In this document: positions 34,473 through 41,756 of the stretch, piece by piece
Position numbering within the stretch: the first letter of the stretch is position 1
How the letters are laid out: every line of letters starts with the position of its first letter
Source of the DNA: Acidobacteriota bacterium
Lineage (GTDB): Bacteria; Acidobacteriota; Terriglobia; Bryobacterales; Bryobacteraceae
Direction: 5' to 3'
NCBI GenBank assembly: GCA_947470805.1
Contig: CANIVU010000026.1
Coordinates: forward strand, 16,569 to 80,568
DNA: 64,000 nucleotides
Notes under the pieces: model-generated
What the model was told of the DNA's origin: nothing
The model's input: the letters and a program-made list of their open reading frames with translations, nothing else
Databases searched by the model: none
Translations under genes and position numbers: made by a program

Positions 34473-34865
34473 TTACAGTCCTCCCATCAAGGTTTTATAG
34501 ATTTCCATATCGTTAAAAATGCCATCGGTGCGCAGTGCGTAGGCGCAGTGCATCTCCAGCACGCCATTCTTGAACTCCATCTTCATCTCTTCTTTCGATT
34601 TGACGTTGCGGAGTTTAACGGTTTTCAGGCCGTCGCGAAGGGCTTCTTTGCCCATCGGGTCGAGCGAAATCGAGCGCAGCGCCATGTTCAGGCGGTGGCA
34701 GGAGAGGTTGTCGAGAAAGCGGAGGCCCTCGGCATCGTTGGCCAAGCTATCCCAATCCACCTCATACTTGGCGGTGCCGCCGCAAATTTCGGTGATTTCC
34801 TTTTCGCGTTCGGGGAGCGTCTTCTCGCTCAGGTCCCGGATCATCTGTCGTTCTTGTAGTCCCAT
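34473..34865 (-). CDS. Hypothetical cytoplasmic protein
   Basis: The ATG at 34865 follows a GAGGA ribosome site and gives 130 residues (MGLQERQMIRDLSEKTLPEREKE). The protein is charged and mostly helical, without a signal or membrane segment. It is likely in an operon with the small secreted protein downstream. No family is recognised. Confidence 0.65.
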   Translation of the reverse strand: MGLQERQMIRDLSEKTLPEREKEITEICGGTAKYEVDWDSLANDAEGLRFLDNLSCHRLNMALRSISLDPMGKEALRDGLKTVKLRNVKSKEEMKMEFKNGVLEMHCAYALRTDGIFNDMEIYKTLMGGL

Positions 34866-34960
34866 GCTGTCCTCTATACGCACTGGCGTAACGGTACGGG
34901 AAAACTTATCACGGGAACGAAAGATTTTGTAGGGGGGTAAAACGCGAGGAAGGAGAGAAT

Positions 34961-35033
34961 GGCTGGGAGACAGGGATTCGAACCCCGATAAGCAGAGTCA
35001 GAGTCTGCTGTCCTACCGTTGAACGATCTCCCA
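34961..35033 (-). tRNA. tRNA-Gln (CTG)
   Basis: The 73-nt gene folds with acceptor stem TGGGAGA/TCTCCCA and anticodon loop CTCTGAC (anticodon CTG). The T loop is TTCGAAT and the 3' end is an encoded GCCA. No mobile element is seen beside it. Confidence 0.95.
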
Positions 35034-35059
35034 GCACGGGTGAACCCCTTCAGTATAAA

Positions 35060-36457
35060 TCACCAGGTGCTCATACGCAAAATGACACCGGAAGAGAGTT
35101 GCAATCCCTGATTCAAATTTCTGCCCTCGAGAACGCCGCCGGGCTGGCTGGCCCAGGAACGGGCGTACTCGATACTGGCCAGGCGGAAGGCGAAAGCCGG
35201 GTTCAGGCGGATATCCAAACCGGTGCCGGCCTGTAGGGCGAGACCGTGGCGGATATCGGTTTGGGTGTACAACTCCGGCGCCGGGAGTTCGACGCCACGT
35301 CGTTTGGCATCGGCTTTGAGAACACGTTCCCGTACCGGGTCCACTTCATAGCGGGTGAGCTTGTTGCCGCCCACCAGCACTTGGGCGAAGGGGCTAAACC
35401 GGCGGTCGGCGAGCGGGGTCCAGCGGGGGCCGATGACGTAGGTGAGGGAATCGCCGCTATTGTTGGGCGCCAGATCGCGAAGTTGGCAGCCGCTGACTTG
35501 CGCGACCAGTTGCCAGGAGGGGGAGAGCCGGAAGGCCGCCTGGCCGCCGCCGCCGGCGCACTGGGTGCCATCGAAACGGGTCCAAAGCGGCAGCGCCGTG
35601 ATTTCAAATGGCGCCGCTTTCGGGAACTGGCGCGACGGCTCCGGCTCCATCACATGGGGGGCACGATAGTGATTGGCGAGAATGCCGCCGCGGGAGTCGC
35701 GATACCAGGGCGCCTTAAAGCGCAGGGCGTTGGAGAAGCTGCGGCTGGGATTCAACCAGCTGCGAACCATCATGCGCGCAAATGTGTTGTGGAAACGGTT
35801 TTCGAACGGGAGAATTACCTTTTCGTCCAGGAAATCTTCGGCGACCAGCCAGCCGGTGCCGATGACGGGCGTGACAACGTGATCGACAAAGCCCTGTTGT
35901 GGACGACGGCTTTGGATCTTGCCGATGCTCGCCTCGCTGACCGGGCCGACTTCGAACCAGGTGCTGTAGGCCCAGGCGACGCTCATCGCCTTCATCCGGC
36001 TGCGCCAGTAACGAGGGTCGCGACCGAAGCGCAGGAGCCGGGCGTTCGGGTCGTTCTGGAGATAGATGAAGCCCGAGACGGAGCCCTGCATGGGGTGACC
36101 GATGTAGTTCACCAGGAAGGGGTCGCCATCACCCCAACCATGCAGGTCGCCGACGGCATCGGCATATCCACCCCAGAAGGGCCCTTTCATTCCGGAACGT
36201 GTTCCGCGTTCCGTTCCTAATCGAAACGCGTGCTGAATGCCGGTAAAAAATGCCGACTGTTGGGCCACCGCCCGCCAGTCGACGGCATTCTCACCGGTCT
36301 GCTGCCTGACCGGCTTTACCGGATCGGTGGAGCGTTTCTCCGCCGCTGATCCGCCACCACTTTCGGGATCCTCCAGCGGCTGACACACCGCGATCCCACA
36401 TCCAAAAACAAGAGCAAAAACGAATACTTTGCAAATCCGGGTGTCAATCAGTTCCAT
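35060..36457 (-). CDS. Putative outer-membrane protein (DUF3943-like)
   Basis: The 465-residue protein has a signal peptide (about residues 1-25). Its GWGDGDPFLVNYIGHPMQGSVSGF segment resembles the DUF3943-type N-terminal region. A run of beta strands follows, ending in a barrel-like strand with terminal Trp (GVILRMSTW). It is probably an outer-membrane or membrane-associated barrel of unknown role. It lies 26 bp downstream of tRNA-Gln on the plus-strand map but is transcribed from the far side. Confidence 0.7.
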   Translation of the reverse strand: MELIDTRICKVFVFALVFGCGIAVCQPLEDPESGGGSAAEKRSTDPVKPVRQQTGENAVDWRAVAQQSAFFTGIQHAFRLGTERGTRSGMKGPFWGGYADAVGDLHGWGDGDPFLVNYIGHPMQGSVSGFIYLQNDPNARLLRFGRDPRYWRSRMKAMSVAWAYSTWFEVGPVSEASIGKIQSRRPQQGFVDHVVTPVIGTGWLVAEDFLDEKVILPFENRFHNTFARMMVRSWLNPSRSFSNALRFKAPWYRDSRGGILANHYRAPHVMEPEPSRQFPKAAPFEITALPLWTRFDGTQCAGGGGQAAFRLSPSWQLVAQVSGCQLRDLAPNNSGDSLTYVIGPRWTPLADRRFSPFAQVLVGGNKLTRYEVDPVRERVLKADAKRRGVELPAPELYTQTDIRHGLALQAGTGLDIRLNPAFAFRLASIEYARSWASQPGGVLEGRNLNQGLQLSSGVILRMSTW

Positions 36458-36512
36458 TGTGCCGCAAAGATTATGAAATAGTCATGACTTTGCTCCGCGG
36501 GAAAAAGTTTCG

Positions 36513-38042
36513 TTATTTTCTCGTTTGCAGCACCAACGGCAGCCCGTAGACCTGGCGAAATACTTCTCCGGCTCGCTCGCCAGCCCACAGTTCCAAGTTA
36601 GTGTCGGCATCCGAGCGGAGCGCGATCACAACTTGCGATGCTTGCAATTCTACTGCCAAGGCATCGACGCGCTGATCGTGGCTGCGGTCGAGCGCGTCCG
36701 CCAGTCGCAACAGCGGCACGAGGCGCAATACCAGGCGCTGGTTGACGGCCGAAAGTGCCTGAAACGACACATGGCGGGCCGAGGGCATGGACTTGCGGTG
36801 AAAACGGCACAGCTGAGCGACAATGATACGTTCTTCGGCGGTGAAGGCGGGAAGATCGGCATTGGCGACCAGATACTGGGAGTGCTTATGGTGCCCCATA
36901 TCGCTCACATAGTGGCCGATATCAACCAGATAGGCCGCCGCTTCGAGCAGTTTCCCGCTATCGGCGGAGAGGGCGTGGAGCGGTTTCAGACCGTCGAAGA
37001 GAGTGCCGGCGAGTTCCGCGGTTTTGCGGGCGTGGCGGACATCGACGCCGAACTTCCTGGCCATGGATTCGACGATGCGCCGCTGTTCCTTGTCCAGGCG
37101 GGCGAGGTCCGCGCCGACGCGGCGGGCGGCCAGATCGGCAATGATGCCATCCCGGACACCGGCGAGCGAGTAGTAGACCGACTTGGCGCCGAATTCGCGC
37201 AACAGCCGGCCGAGAACCGCGGCGCCGCCGATGATGATTTCCGCGCGGCGCGGTCCGATGCCAATGCGCTTCCGCCGTGCCGAGATTTTCTCGGCCGCCA
37301 GGTCCGCCACCAGACGGTCCACCTGGGCGGTTGTCGCGCGCTTCCGGTCGCCCAGTTCGCGGGTTTTCCGGTCGATGCCATTCACGGCGCAGATGACGGC
37401 GGCGGCGGTGGAGGAGGTGGCGATGACGCGATCAAAGCCACCCACGCCGATTTTCTTGAGCGCCGGCGCAATCTTTTCGTCGATGAAGCCGTGGAGTCGA
37501 TCCATGTCGTCAAGGCCGGGCGGATCGTGTTCGAGGAACATCTGCTTCAGCCGCACGGCGCCGAGAGGCTTGGAATAAGCCGCCTTCATCCGGCCGTTTT
37601 CGCCCACGATCACTTCGGCGCTACCGCCGCCGATGTCAATGATCAGCACCCGCTGTTCGGGGTGGGGCCAGACGGCCTGGACGCCGGCGTGGATGAGGCG
37701 CGCCTCTTCAATGCCGGAGATGATTTCCACGGGGACGCCGGCTGCCAGCGTGACGCGGCGGAGGAACTCGTCCTGGTTCCGGGCATCCCGGACGGCGCTG
37801 GTGGCGACGGCGCGGGCGCCCATGACGTGATGCCTTTCGATGATCGAACGGAACCGTTCCAGGACGCGGCAGAGGTTGTCCATCGCGTCCTTGCTGACGG
37901 AGCCGTCGCTGAACACACTGGTCCCCAGCCGGGTGACTTCGCGCTCCGTGGCAAGGGTGCGCACTGGCCGTCCGACTTCCACTTCGGCTACAGCCAGCCG
38001 GACCGAGTTACTGCCTATATCGATCGCGGCATAACGGGGCAT
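36513..38042 (-). CDS. ppx: Ppx/GppA-family exopolyphosphatase/pppGpp phosphohydrolase
   Basis: The 509-residue protein shows the ASKHA fold of Ppx/GppA: AAIDIGSNSVRLAV, ATSAVRDARNQDEF, SGIEEARLIHAGV, and the phosphate-binding loop LIIDIGGGSAEVIVGENG. A C-terminal HD-like region has LVDIGHYVSDMGHHKHSQYL. It hydrolyses polyphosphate and/or pppGpp in the cytoplasm. It is divergent from the thymidylate-kinase-like pair; the gap of about 100 bp holds a -10-like TATAAT on the plus strand. Ppx and GppA cannot be told apart here. Confidence 0.9.
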   Translation of the reverse strand: MPRYAAIDIGSNSVRLAVAEVEVGRPVRTLATEREVTRLGTSVFSDGSVSKDAMDNLCRVLERFRSIIERHHVMGARAVATSAVRDARNQDEFLRRVTLAAGVPVEIISGIEEARLIHAGVQAVWPHPEQRVLIIDIGGGSAEVIVGENGRMKAAYSKPLGAVRLKQMFLEHDPPGLDDMDRLHGFIDEKIAPALKKIGVGGFDRVIATSSTAAAVICAVNGIDRKTRELGDRKRATTAQVDRLVADLAAEKISARRKRIGIGPRRAEIIIGGAAVLGRLLREFGAKSVYYSLAGVRDGIIADLAARRVGADLARLDKEQRRIVESMARKFGVDVRHARKTAELAGTLFDGLKPLHALSADSGKLLEAAAYLVDIGHYVSDMGHHKHSQYLVANADLPAFTAEERIIVAQLCRFHRKSMPSARHVSFQALSAVNQRLVLRLVPLLRLADALDRSHDQRVDALAVELQASQVVIALRSDADTNLELWAGERAGEVFRQVYGLPLVLQTRK

Positions 38043-38121
38043 CTGCTTTCATGATACCCGGAGGAGGCCTTGCCTTCGCCGCATTTCATGGATTTGAAAC
38101 ACAACGGAAATGGCCGCCAGC

Positions 38122-38127
38122 TATAAT
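38122..38127 (+). promoter_or_regulatory. -10-like box upstream of the thymidylate-kinase-like pair
   Basis: A perfect TATAAT lies 16 bp before the ATG at 38143. A TTGAAA at 38094-38099 is 22 bp upstream, longer than the usual 17. If used, the transcript would start about 10 nt before the ATG, arguing against the longer frame that begins at 38110. Confidence 0.45.
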
Positions 38128-38142
38128 TGTTCTACTTTCCCC

Positions 38143-38874
38143 ATGCCGCTGCTAACACCCAATCGATTCAAGGGCAAGCTGATTATCGTCGAAGGGATTG
38201 ATGGCTCGGGTAAGTCCACCCAGTTGTCTCTGCTGGCGCAGTGGCTGCGCTCCCAGGGCCTTGCCGTCGCCTTTTCGGAATGGAACTCTTCCCCTCTTGT
38301 GCGCGAGACCACTCGCCGCGGCAAGAAGAAGCAGATGTTCACGCCCACGACGTTTTCGCTGATTCACGCCACCGACTTCGCCGACCGCCAGGAGCGGTTC
38401 ATTCTCCCCATGCTGAAGGCGGGCGCCATCGTGTGCGCGGACCGTTTCGCCTACACGGCGTTCGCGCGCGACGTGGTCCGGGGCGTATCGCCGCGCTGGG
38501 TGCGGAACCTGTACAACTTCGCCATTCAGCCGAATCTTGCCTTCTATTTCCGGGTGCCGTTGGAAGTGGCGCTGGGCCGCATTCTAGGCGGGCGCGATTC
38601 CATCAAGTACTACGAAGCCGGGATGGATTTGAACCTCTCTCGCCGGATTGAAGAGAGTTTCCGGTTGTTCCAGGGACGGATTCTGGAAGAGTACGATGCG
38701 ATGGCAGAGGAGATGGGCTTCCACATCATCGACGCCACCGGCTCCATTGAAGAACAGCAGTTGCAGATGCGGCAGATTGTGATGCAGCAGCTGGGTGAAG
38801 CGATCGAGTCCGGACAGATTCTGCACAAAGAAAGGGTGTTTCGTGCCAATCCCCAAGCCCCTGCAGTTTTATAG
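38143..38874 (+). CDS. Thymidylate-kinase-like P-loop kinase
   Basis: The 243-residue protein has the dTMP kinase P-loop VEGIDGSGKST near residue 16, an ADRFAYTAFARD segment (DRY/DRF motif) and a helical lid region (GGRDSIKYYEAGMD). It is somewhat longer than typical Tmk (about 210). The next gene overlaps by 32 bp and is a diverged paralogue. It may phosphorylate dTMP or another substrate; a pairing with the paralogue suggests a heteromer or split function, which is inference. Confidence 0.8.
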   Translation: MPLLTPNRFKGKLIIVEGIDGSGKSTQLSLLAQWLRSQGLAVAFSEWNSSPLVRETTRRGKKKQMFTPTTFSLIHATDFADRQERFILPMLKAGAIVCADRFAYTAFARDVVRGVSPRWVRNLYNFAIQPNLAFYFRVPLEVALGRILGGRDSIKYYEAGMDLNLSRRIEESFRLFQGRILEEYDAMAEEMGFHIIDATGSIEEQQLQMRQIVMQQLGEAIESGQILHKERVFRANPQAPAVL

Positions 38875-39580
38875 TGAGCCGCTCCCGGGCGTCGATACCG
38901 GTGAATTGCAGGGAAAGTTGATCGTCATTGAAGGACCCGACAACGTGGGCCGTTCGACGCAGGTCACGCGGCTGAAGGCGTGGCTGGAGCAGCAGGGTCA
39001 CGCGGTGCTGGACACGGGGATGGCGCGCAGCGCGCTGGCCGGGAACGGCATTGCCAAGGCCAAAGAGGGGAACACCCTGGGCCCGGTGACGATGACGCTG
39101 TTCTACGCGACCGACTTTGCCGACCGGCTGGAGAACGAAATTATCCCAGCGCTGCGAGCGGGTTTCGTGGTGCTGACCGACCGCTACATTTTCTCGCTGA
39201 TGGCGCGCGGTCTGGCCCGTTCCGAAGATAGCGCCTGGCTGGAAAAAGTCGCCGGATTCGCGCTGGTGCCGCACGCCGTCTATTACCTGCGGGCCGAGGT
39301 GCCGACGCTGGTTTCCCGCGTTGTGATGGGGAGCGGTAGCTTTGATTACTGGGAATCCGGCATGGACATGCGCTTCGGGCCGGACATGTATGAGAGCTAT
39401 GTGCGCTACCAGGGCCGGGTCATCCGGGCGCTCGACAAGATGGCCACCAAGTACGATTTCACGACGATCGATGCGGCCAAGCCGGCCGATCTGATTTTCC
39501 GTGAATTGCAGCGGCATATTAGCGGCCTGTTCCTGCCGCCGAAGCCTCCGAAGAAGCGCAGCGCGGCAAAGAAGGCGTAA
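38843..39580 (+). CDS. Thymidylate-kinase-like paralogue with altered Walker A (K to R)
   Basis: The GTG at 38843 gives 245 residues. The P-loop reads VIEGPDNVGRST, so Arg37 replaces the lysine that binds ATP phosphates. LTDRYIFSLMARG keeps the DR motif, and SGSFDYWESGMDMRFGPDMYESY matches the lid of the upstream paralogue. The C terminus is Lys-rich (PPKPPKKRSAAKKA). Activity is doubtful or changed; it may regulate or complement the canonical copy. Its stop overlaps the next ATG by 1 bp. Confidence 0.8.
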   Translation: MPIPKPLQFYSEPLPGVDTGELQGKLIVIEGPDNVGRSTQVTRLKAWLEQQGHAVLDTGMARSALAGNGIAKAKEGNTLGPVTMTLFYATDFADRLENEIIPALRAGFVVLTDRYIFSLMARGLARSEDSAWLEKVAGFALVPHAVYYLRAEVPTLVSRVVMGSGSFDYWESGMDMRFGPDMYESYVRYQGRVIRALDKMATKYDFTTIDAAKPADLIFRELQRHISGLFLPPKPPKKRSAAKKA

Positions 39581-40302
39581 TGGCGTTCCCGTTCGGATTG
39601 TTCATCGAGTTGGCTTCACCGGAATCGGTGGAGATGGCTGGATGGTCCGGATGGGACCACTGCGTGATCGATTGCGAACATGCGCCGATCGACAACGCGA
39701 TGCTGGGCGCCATGCTGCGGGCGGCGCGGATTCCGGCCTATGTGCGGGTGCCGAATTCGAACGCCGAATCGATACAGGGTGCGTTGGACAACGGCGCGAA
39801 CGGCGTCATCGTTCCCCGGCTGCAATCGGCGGCGGAAGCGGCGCGAGTGGTAGAGGCGGCGCGGTTTTTCCCGGAGGGGAAGAGGGGCGTGAACCATATG
39901 GTTCGCGCGGCAAAGTATTCGCTGGAACCGGTGGCGGAGTATCTGGCCAAGGCCTCCAGCCAGACTCGTGTGATCGTGCAGATTGAGACGGCTCCGGCGC
40001 TGGCCGAAGTGGAGCAGATTGCCGCGACAACCGGGGTGGACGAGCTGTTTATTGGACCGTACGATTTGAGTCAGGCGCTGGAGATTCCGGGGCAGGTGTT
40101 GGACGAGAAACTGCTGGCCGCGGGGAAGCGGATTATCGCCGCGGCGCACGCCGAAAAGCGAGCGGTGAGCGTGTTCGTCAACGACGACGAGGCGGCGCGA
40201 CGGTGGATGGAGCTGGGCACCGATTCGCTGCACTATTCGGCGGATGCCTACCTACTGGCACAGACACTGAAGAAAACGCGGGAGCGCTTGCGCGGTTTGT
40301 AG
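39580..40302 (+). CDS. HpcH/HpaI aldolase/citrate lyase-family protein
   Basis: The 240-residue TIM-barrel protein has CVIDCEHAPID (base/metal region), VPRLQSAAEA, VIVQIETAPAL (metal-binding Glu) and FIGPYDLSQAL. These are the HpaI-type aldolase signatures for cleaving hydroxy-keto acids such as 4-hydroxy-2-oxoheptanedioate to pyruvate and an aldehyde. It is coupled to the kinase pair, an odd pathway mix. The natural substrate is unknown. Confidence 0.88.
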   Translation: MAFPFGLFIELASPESVEMAGWSGWDHCVIDCEHAPIDNAMLGAMLRAARIPAYVRVPNSNAESIQGALDNGANGVIVPRLQSAAEAARVVEAARFFPEGKRGVNHMVRAAKYSLEPVAEYLAKASSQTRVIVQIETAPALAEVEQIAATTGVDELFIGPYDLSQALEIPGQVLDEKLLAAGKRIIAAAHAEKRAVSVFVNDDEAARRWMELGTDSLHYSADAYLLAQTLKKTRERLRGL

Positions 40303-40321
40303 CTTTTTGCGGGACATTCTG

Positions 40322-40432
40322 GTGCGTCGAGACACGCGATTTGTCCTGACCACGCCGGAACCGGCCTCGTGGGCACTGATGGCGGCGGGTCTGGGCCTGG
40401 CGGCGTCGCTACGGAACCGGGTTACCAAATAG
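40322..40432 (+). pseudogene. Orphan PEP-CTERM sorting-signal tail
   Basis: From a GTG, this 36-codon frame reads VRRDTRFVL then TPEPASWALMAAGLGLAASL and RNRVTK, followed by a stop. It has the three parts of a PEP-CTERM signal: the PEP motif, a hydrophobic helix and a basic end. No protein precedes it; upstream in frame is out-of-frame aldolase sequence. It overlaps the end of the minus-strand gene at 40409 by 24 bp. It is most likely the 3' scrap of a lost exported protein. It implies that an exosortase system exists or existed in this lineage. Confidence 0.6.
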
Positions 40433-41611
40433 ATCGAGTTGTTCGATACGGGCGGGGGCGGAGCGGATTGGTTCGTCATCCTCACCGGTGAGCCAAGACA
40501 GCTCGTGGCGAGCCTCTTCGGCGGTATCGGTGTCGCCGCGCTCCTCCGCTTCCAGCAGAAGGCGGTGGAAGAGGCGGATGCCCTCGCGGCGACGGCCGGC
40601 GCCGAGGAGCAGGAACGCGGTGCGGCGGCAGAGCTCGGAGGCGCGGGCCCAATCATGGGAAAAGCCGTGGGCCAGAGCGGCAGGGACTTCGGCGACGAGG
40701 GGAAGCACGAGGTCCGGGCTTTGGCGCCATTGTTGAAAGCGGCGTTGGAGCGCTTCGAGGTGGCGTTGGCGGAGGTCCGGGCTGACGGCGGGCGTTGTAC
40801 GGAGACGGTAGAGCGCTTCGCCGCGATCCAGCAGCATGGCTTGCGAGAGATCCGCGCCGAGCTCAACCGCGAGCGAACCAAGGAAGACCGGCGGGTAACA
40901 GGCGCCCAGCGCGGCATCGGCGGCCCCTTCCGGGACGGGGCCAATCACTTGCAGAACGGAGTGGCGGGAGGGCGGGATCTTGAGCGGCTTGTCGATGTGC
41001 GCCAGGACGGCGAGCACACGCCCCTGGGGCGCGCGCCATTCGAGTTCAGCGCGAATAAGAGCCGGTTCGCGGCCGGCGCAGCCGATCCAGACGACGGACT
41101 GGAAGTGTTTCCGAGCCGCGTGGGCGAATGATTGAGCGGAGTCGATGTCCGCCGTTTCCAGCTGGCCGGGCGCGTCGACAAGCCGGACCCACCAATCGTC
41201 AGGTACCGAAGCGGCCAAGGGCGCCGGATCGATTCCGGGTTGAACGGGCAGCATGGGGACCAACCACGCTTCGACGGCGCGGTCGAGTTGCGGGTCGGCG
41301 GCGAAAAACGGCCGGCGCTCGAGCAGTTTCGGGTAGGCGCAGTCTTCACAGCGGACGAAAGCTACCGGGGGCGCGCCGTCGTGATCAATGAGCCCTTTCC
41401 AATCCTCGCGGCGCAGGGGAGGCGGGGCGGTGTGGGCATCGAGAAGGATTAAGACGGCATCGGAAGCGGCGCCTTCTTCCCAGGTCTCCGAAACGGGGGC
41501 GGAATCTTCCTGAACCAGGAGGGTTCGAATAGCCAGATTCCGTTCCAGCCGGGCGGCGAGGCGGGCGGCGATGGCCGCTGTCCGGGAGGAACAACAGATA
41601 CTCAACTGCAC
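40409..41611 (-). CDS. Uncharacterised protein, degenerate TIR/STAND-like with helical C terminus
   Basis: The 400-residue protein starts at GTG without a clear ribosome site. Residues 1-125 (LSICCSSRTAAIAARLAARLE, ASDAVLILLDAH) resemble a TIR-type flavodoxin fold. Residues 140-320 look like an NB-ARC/STAND region (FAHAARKHFQSVVWIGCAG) but no Walker A GxxxxGK is present. Residues 325-385 form TPR-like helix pairs (ASELCRRTAFLLLGAGRRREGIRLF). The resemblance is by pattern only; it may be a decayed immune or signalling protein or something unrelated. Confidence 0.5.
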   Translation of the reverse strand: MQLSICCSSRTAAIAARLAARLERNLAIRTLLVQEDSAPVSETWEEGAASDAVLILLDAHTAPPPLRREDWKGLIDHDGAPPVAFVRCEDCAYPKLLERRPFFAADPQLDRAVEAWLVPMLPVQPGIDPAPLAASVPDDWWVRLVDAPGQLETADIDSAQSFAHAARKHFQSVVWIGCAGREPALIRAELEWRAPQGRVLAVLAHIDKPLKIPPSRHSVLQVIGPVPEGAADAALGACYPPVFLGSLAVELGADLSQAMLLDRGEALYRLRTTPAVSPDLRQRHLEALQRRFQQWRQSPDLVLPLVAEVPAALAHGFSHDWARASELCRRTAFLLLGAGRRREGIRLFHRLLLEAEERGDTDTAEEARHELSWLTGEDDEPIRSAPARIEQLDLFGNPVP

Positions 41612-41756
41612 CTAACTATTGGAGCGTTCCAAATTGTGGTTCGTCAACCGCGGTCCAACCCGACCGCGCCCAAACTTCGATCCACTGGGACTTTTATCCT
41701 GGGGCACCATTTCGTTGAAAAATGGGGATATGCTACCCTACCTCTGACTCTCCCCG

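Noticed and set aside
36525..38054. A 509-codon open frame on the plus strand, the same length as the ppx gene opposite it
   Set aside because: It mirrors the Ppx frame; its residues are dominated by Asp/Gly/Ala from antisense GC-rich codons and show no motif or ribosome site.
38110..38142. Upstream start of the first kinase gene
   Set aside because: A TATAAT box lies within this stretch, so the ATG at 38143 fits better.
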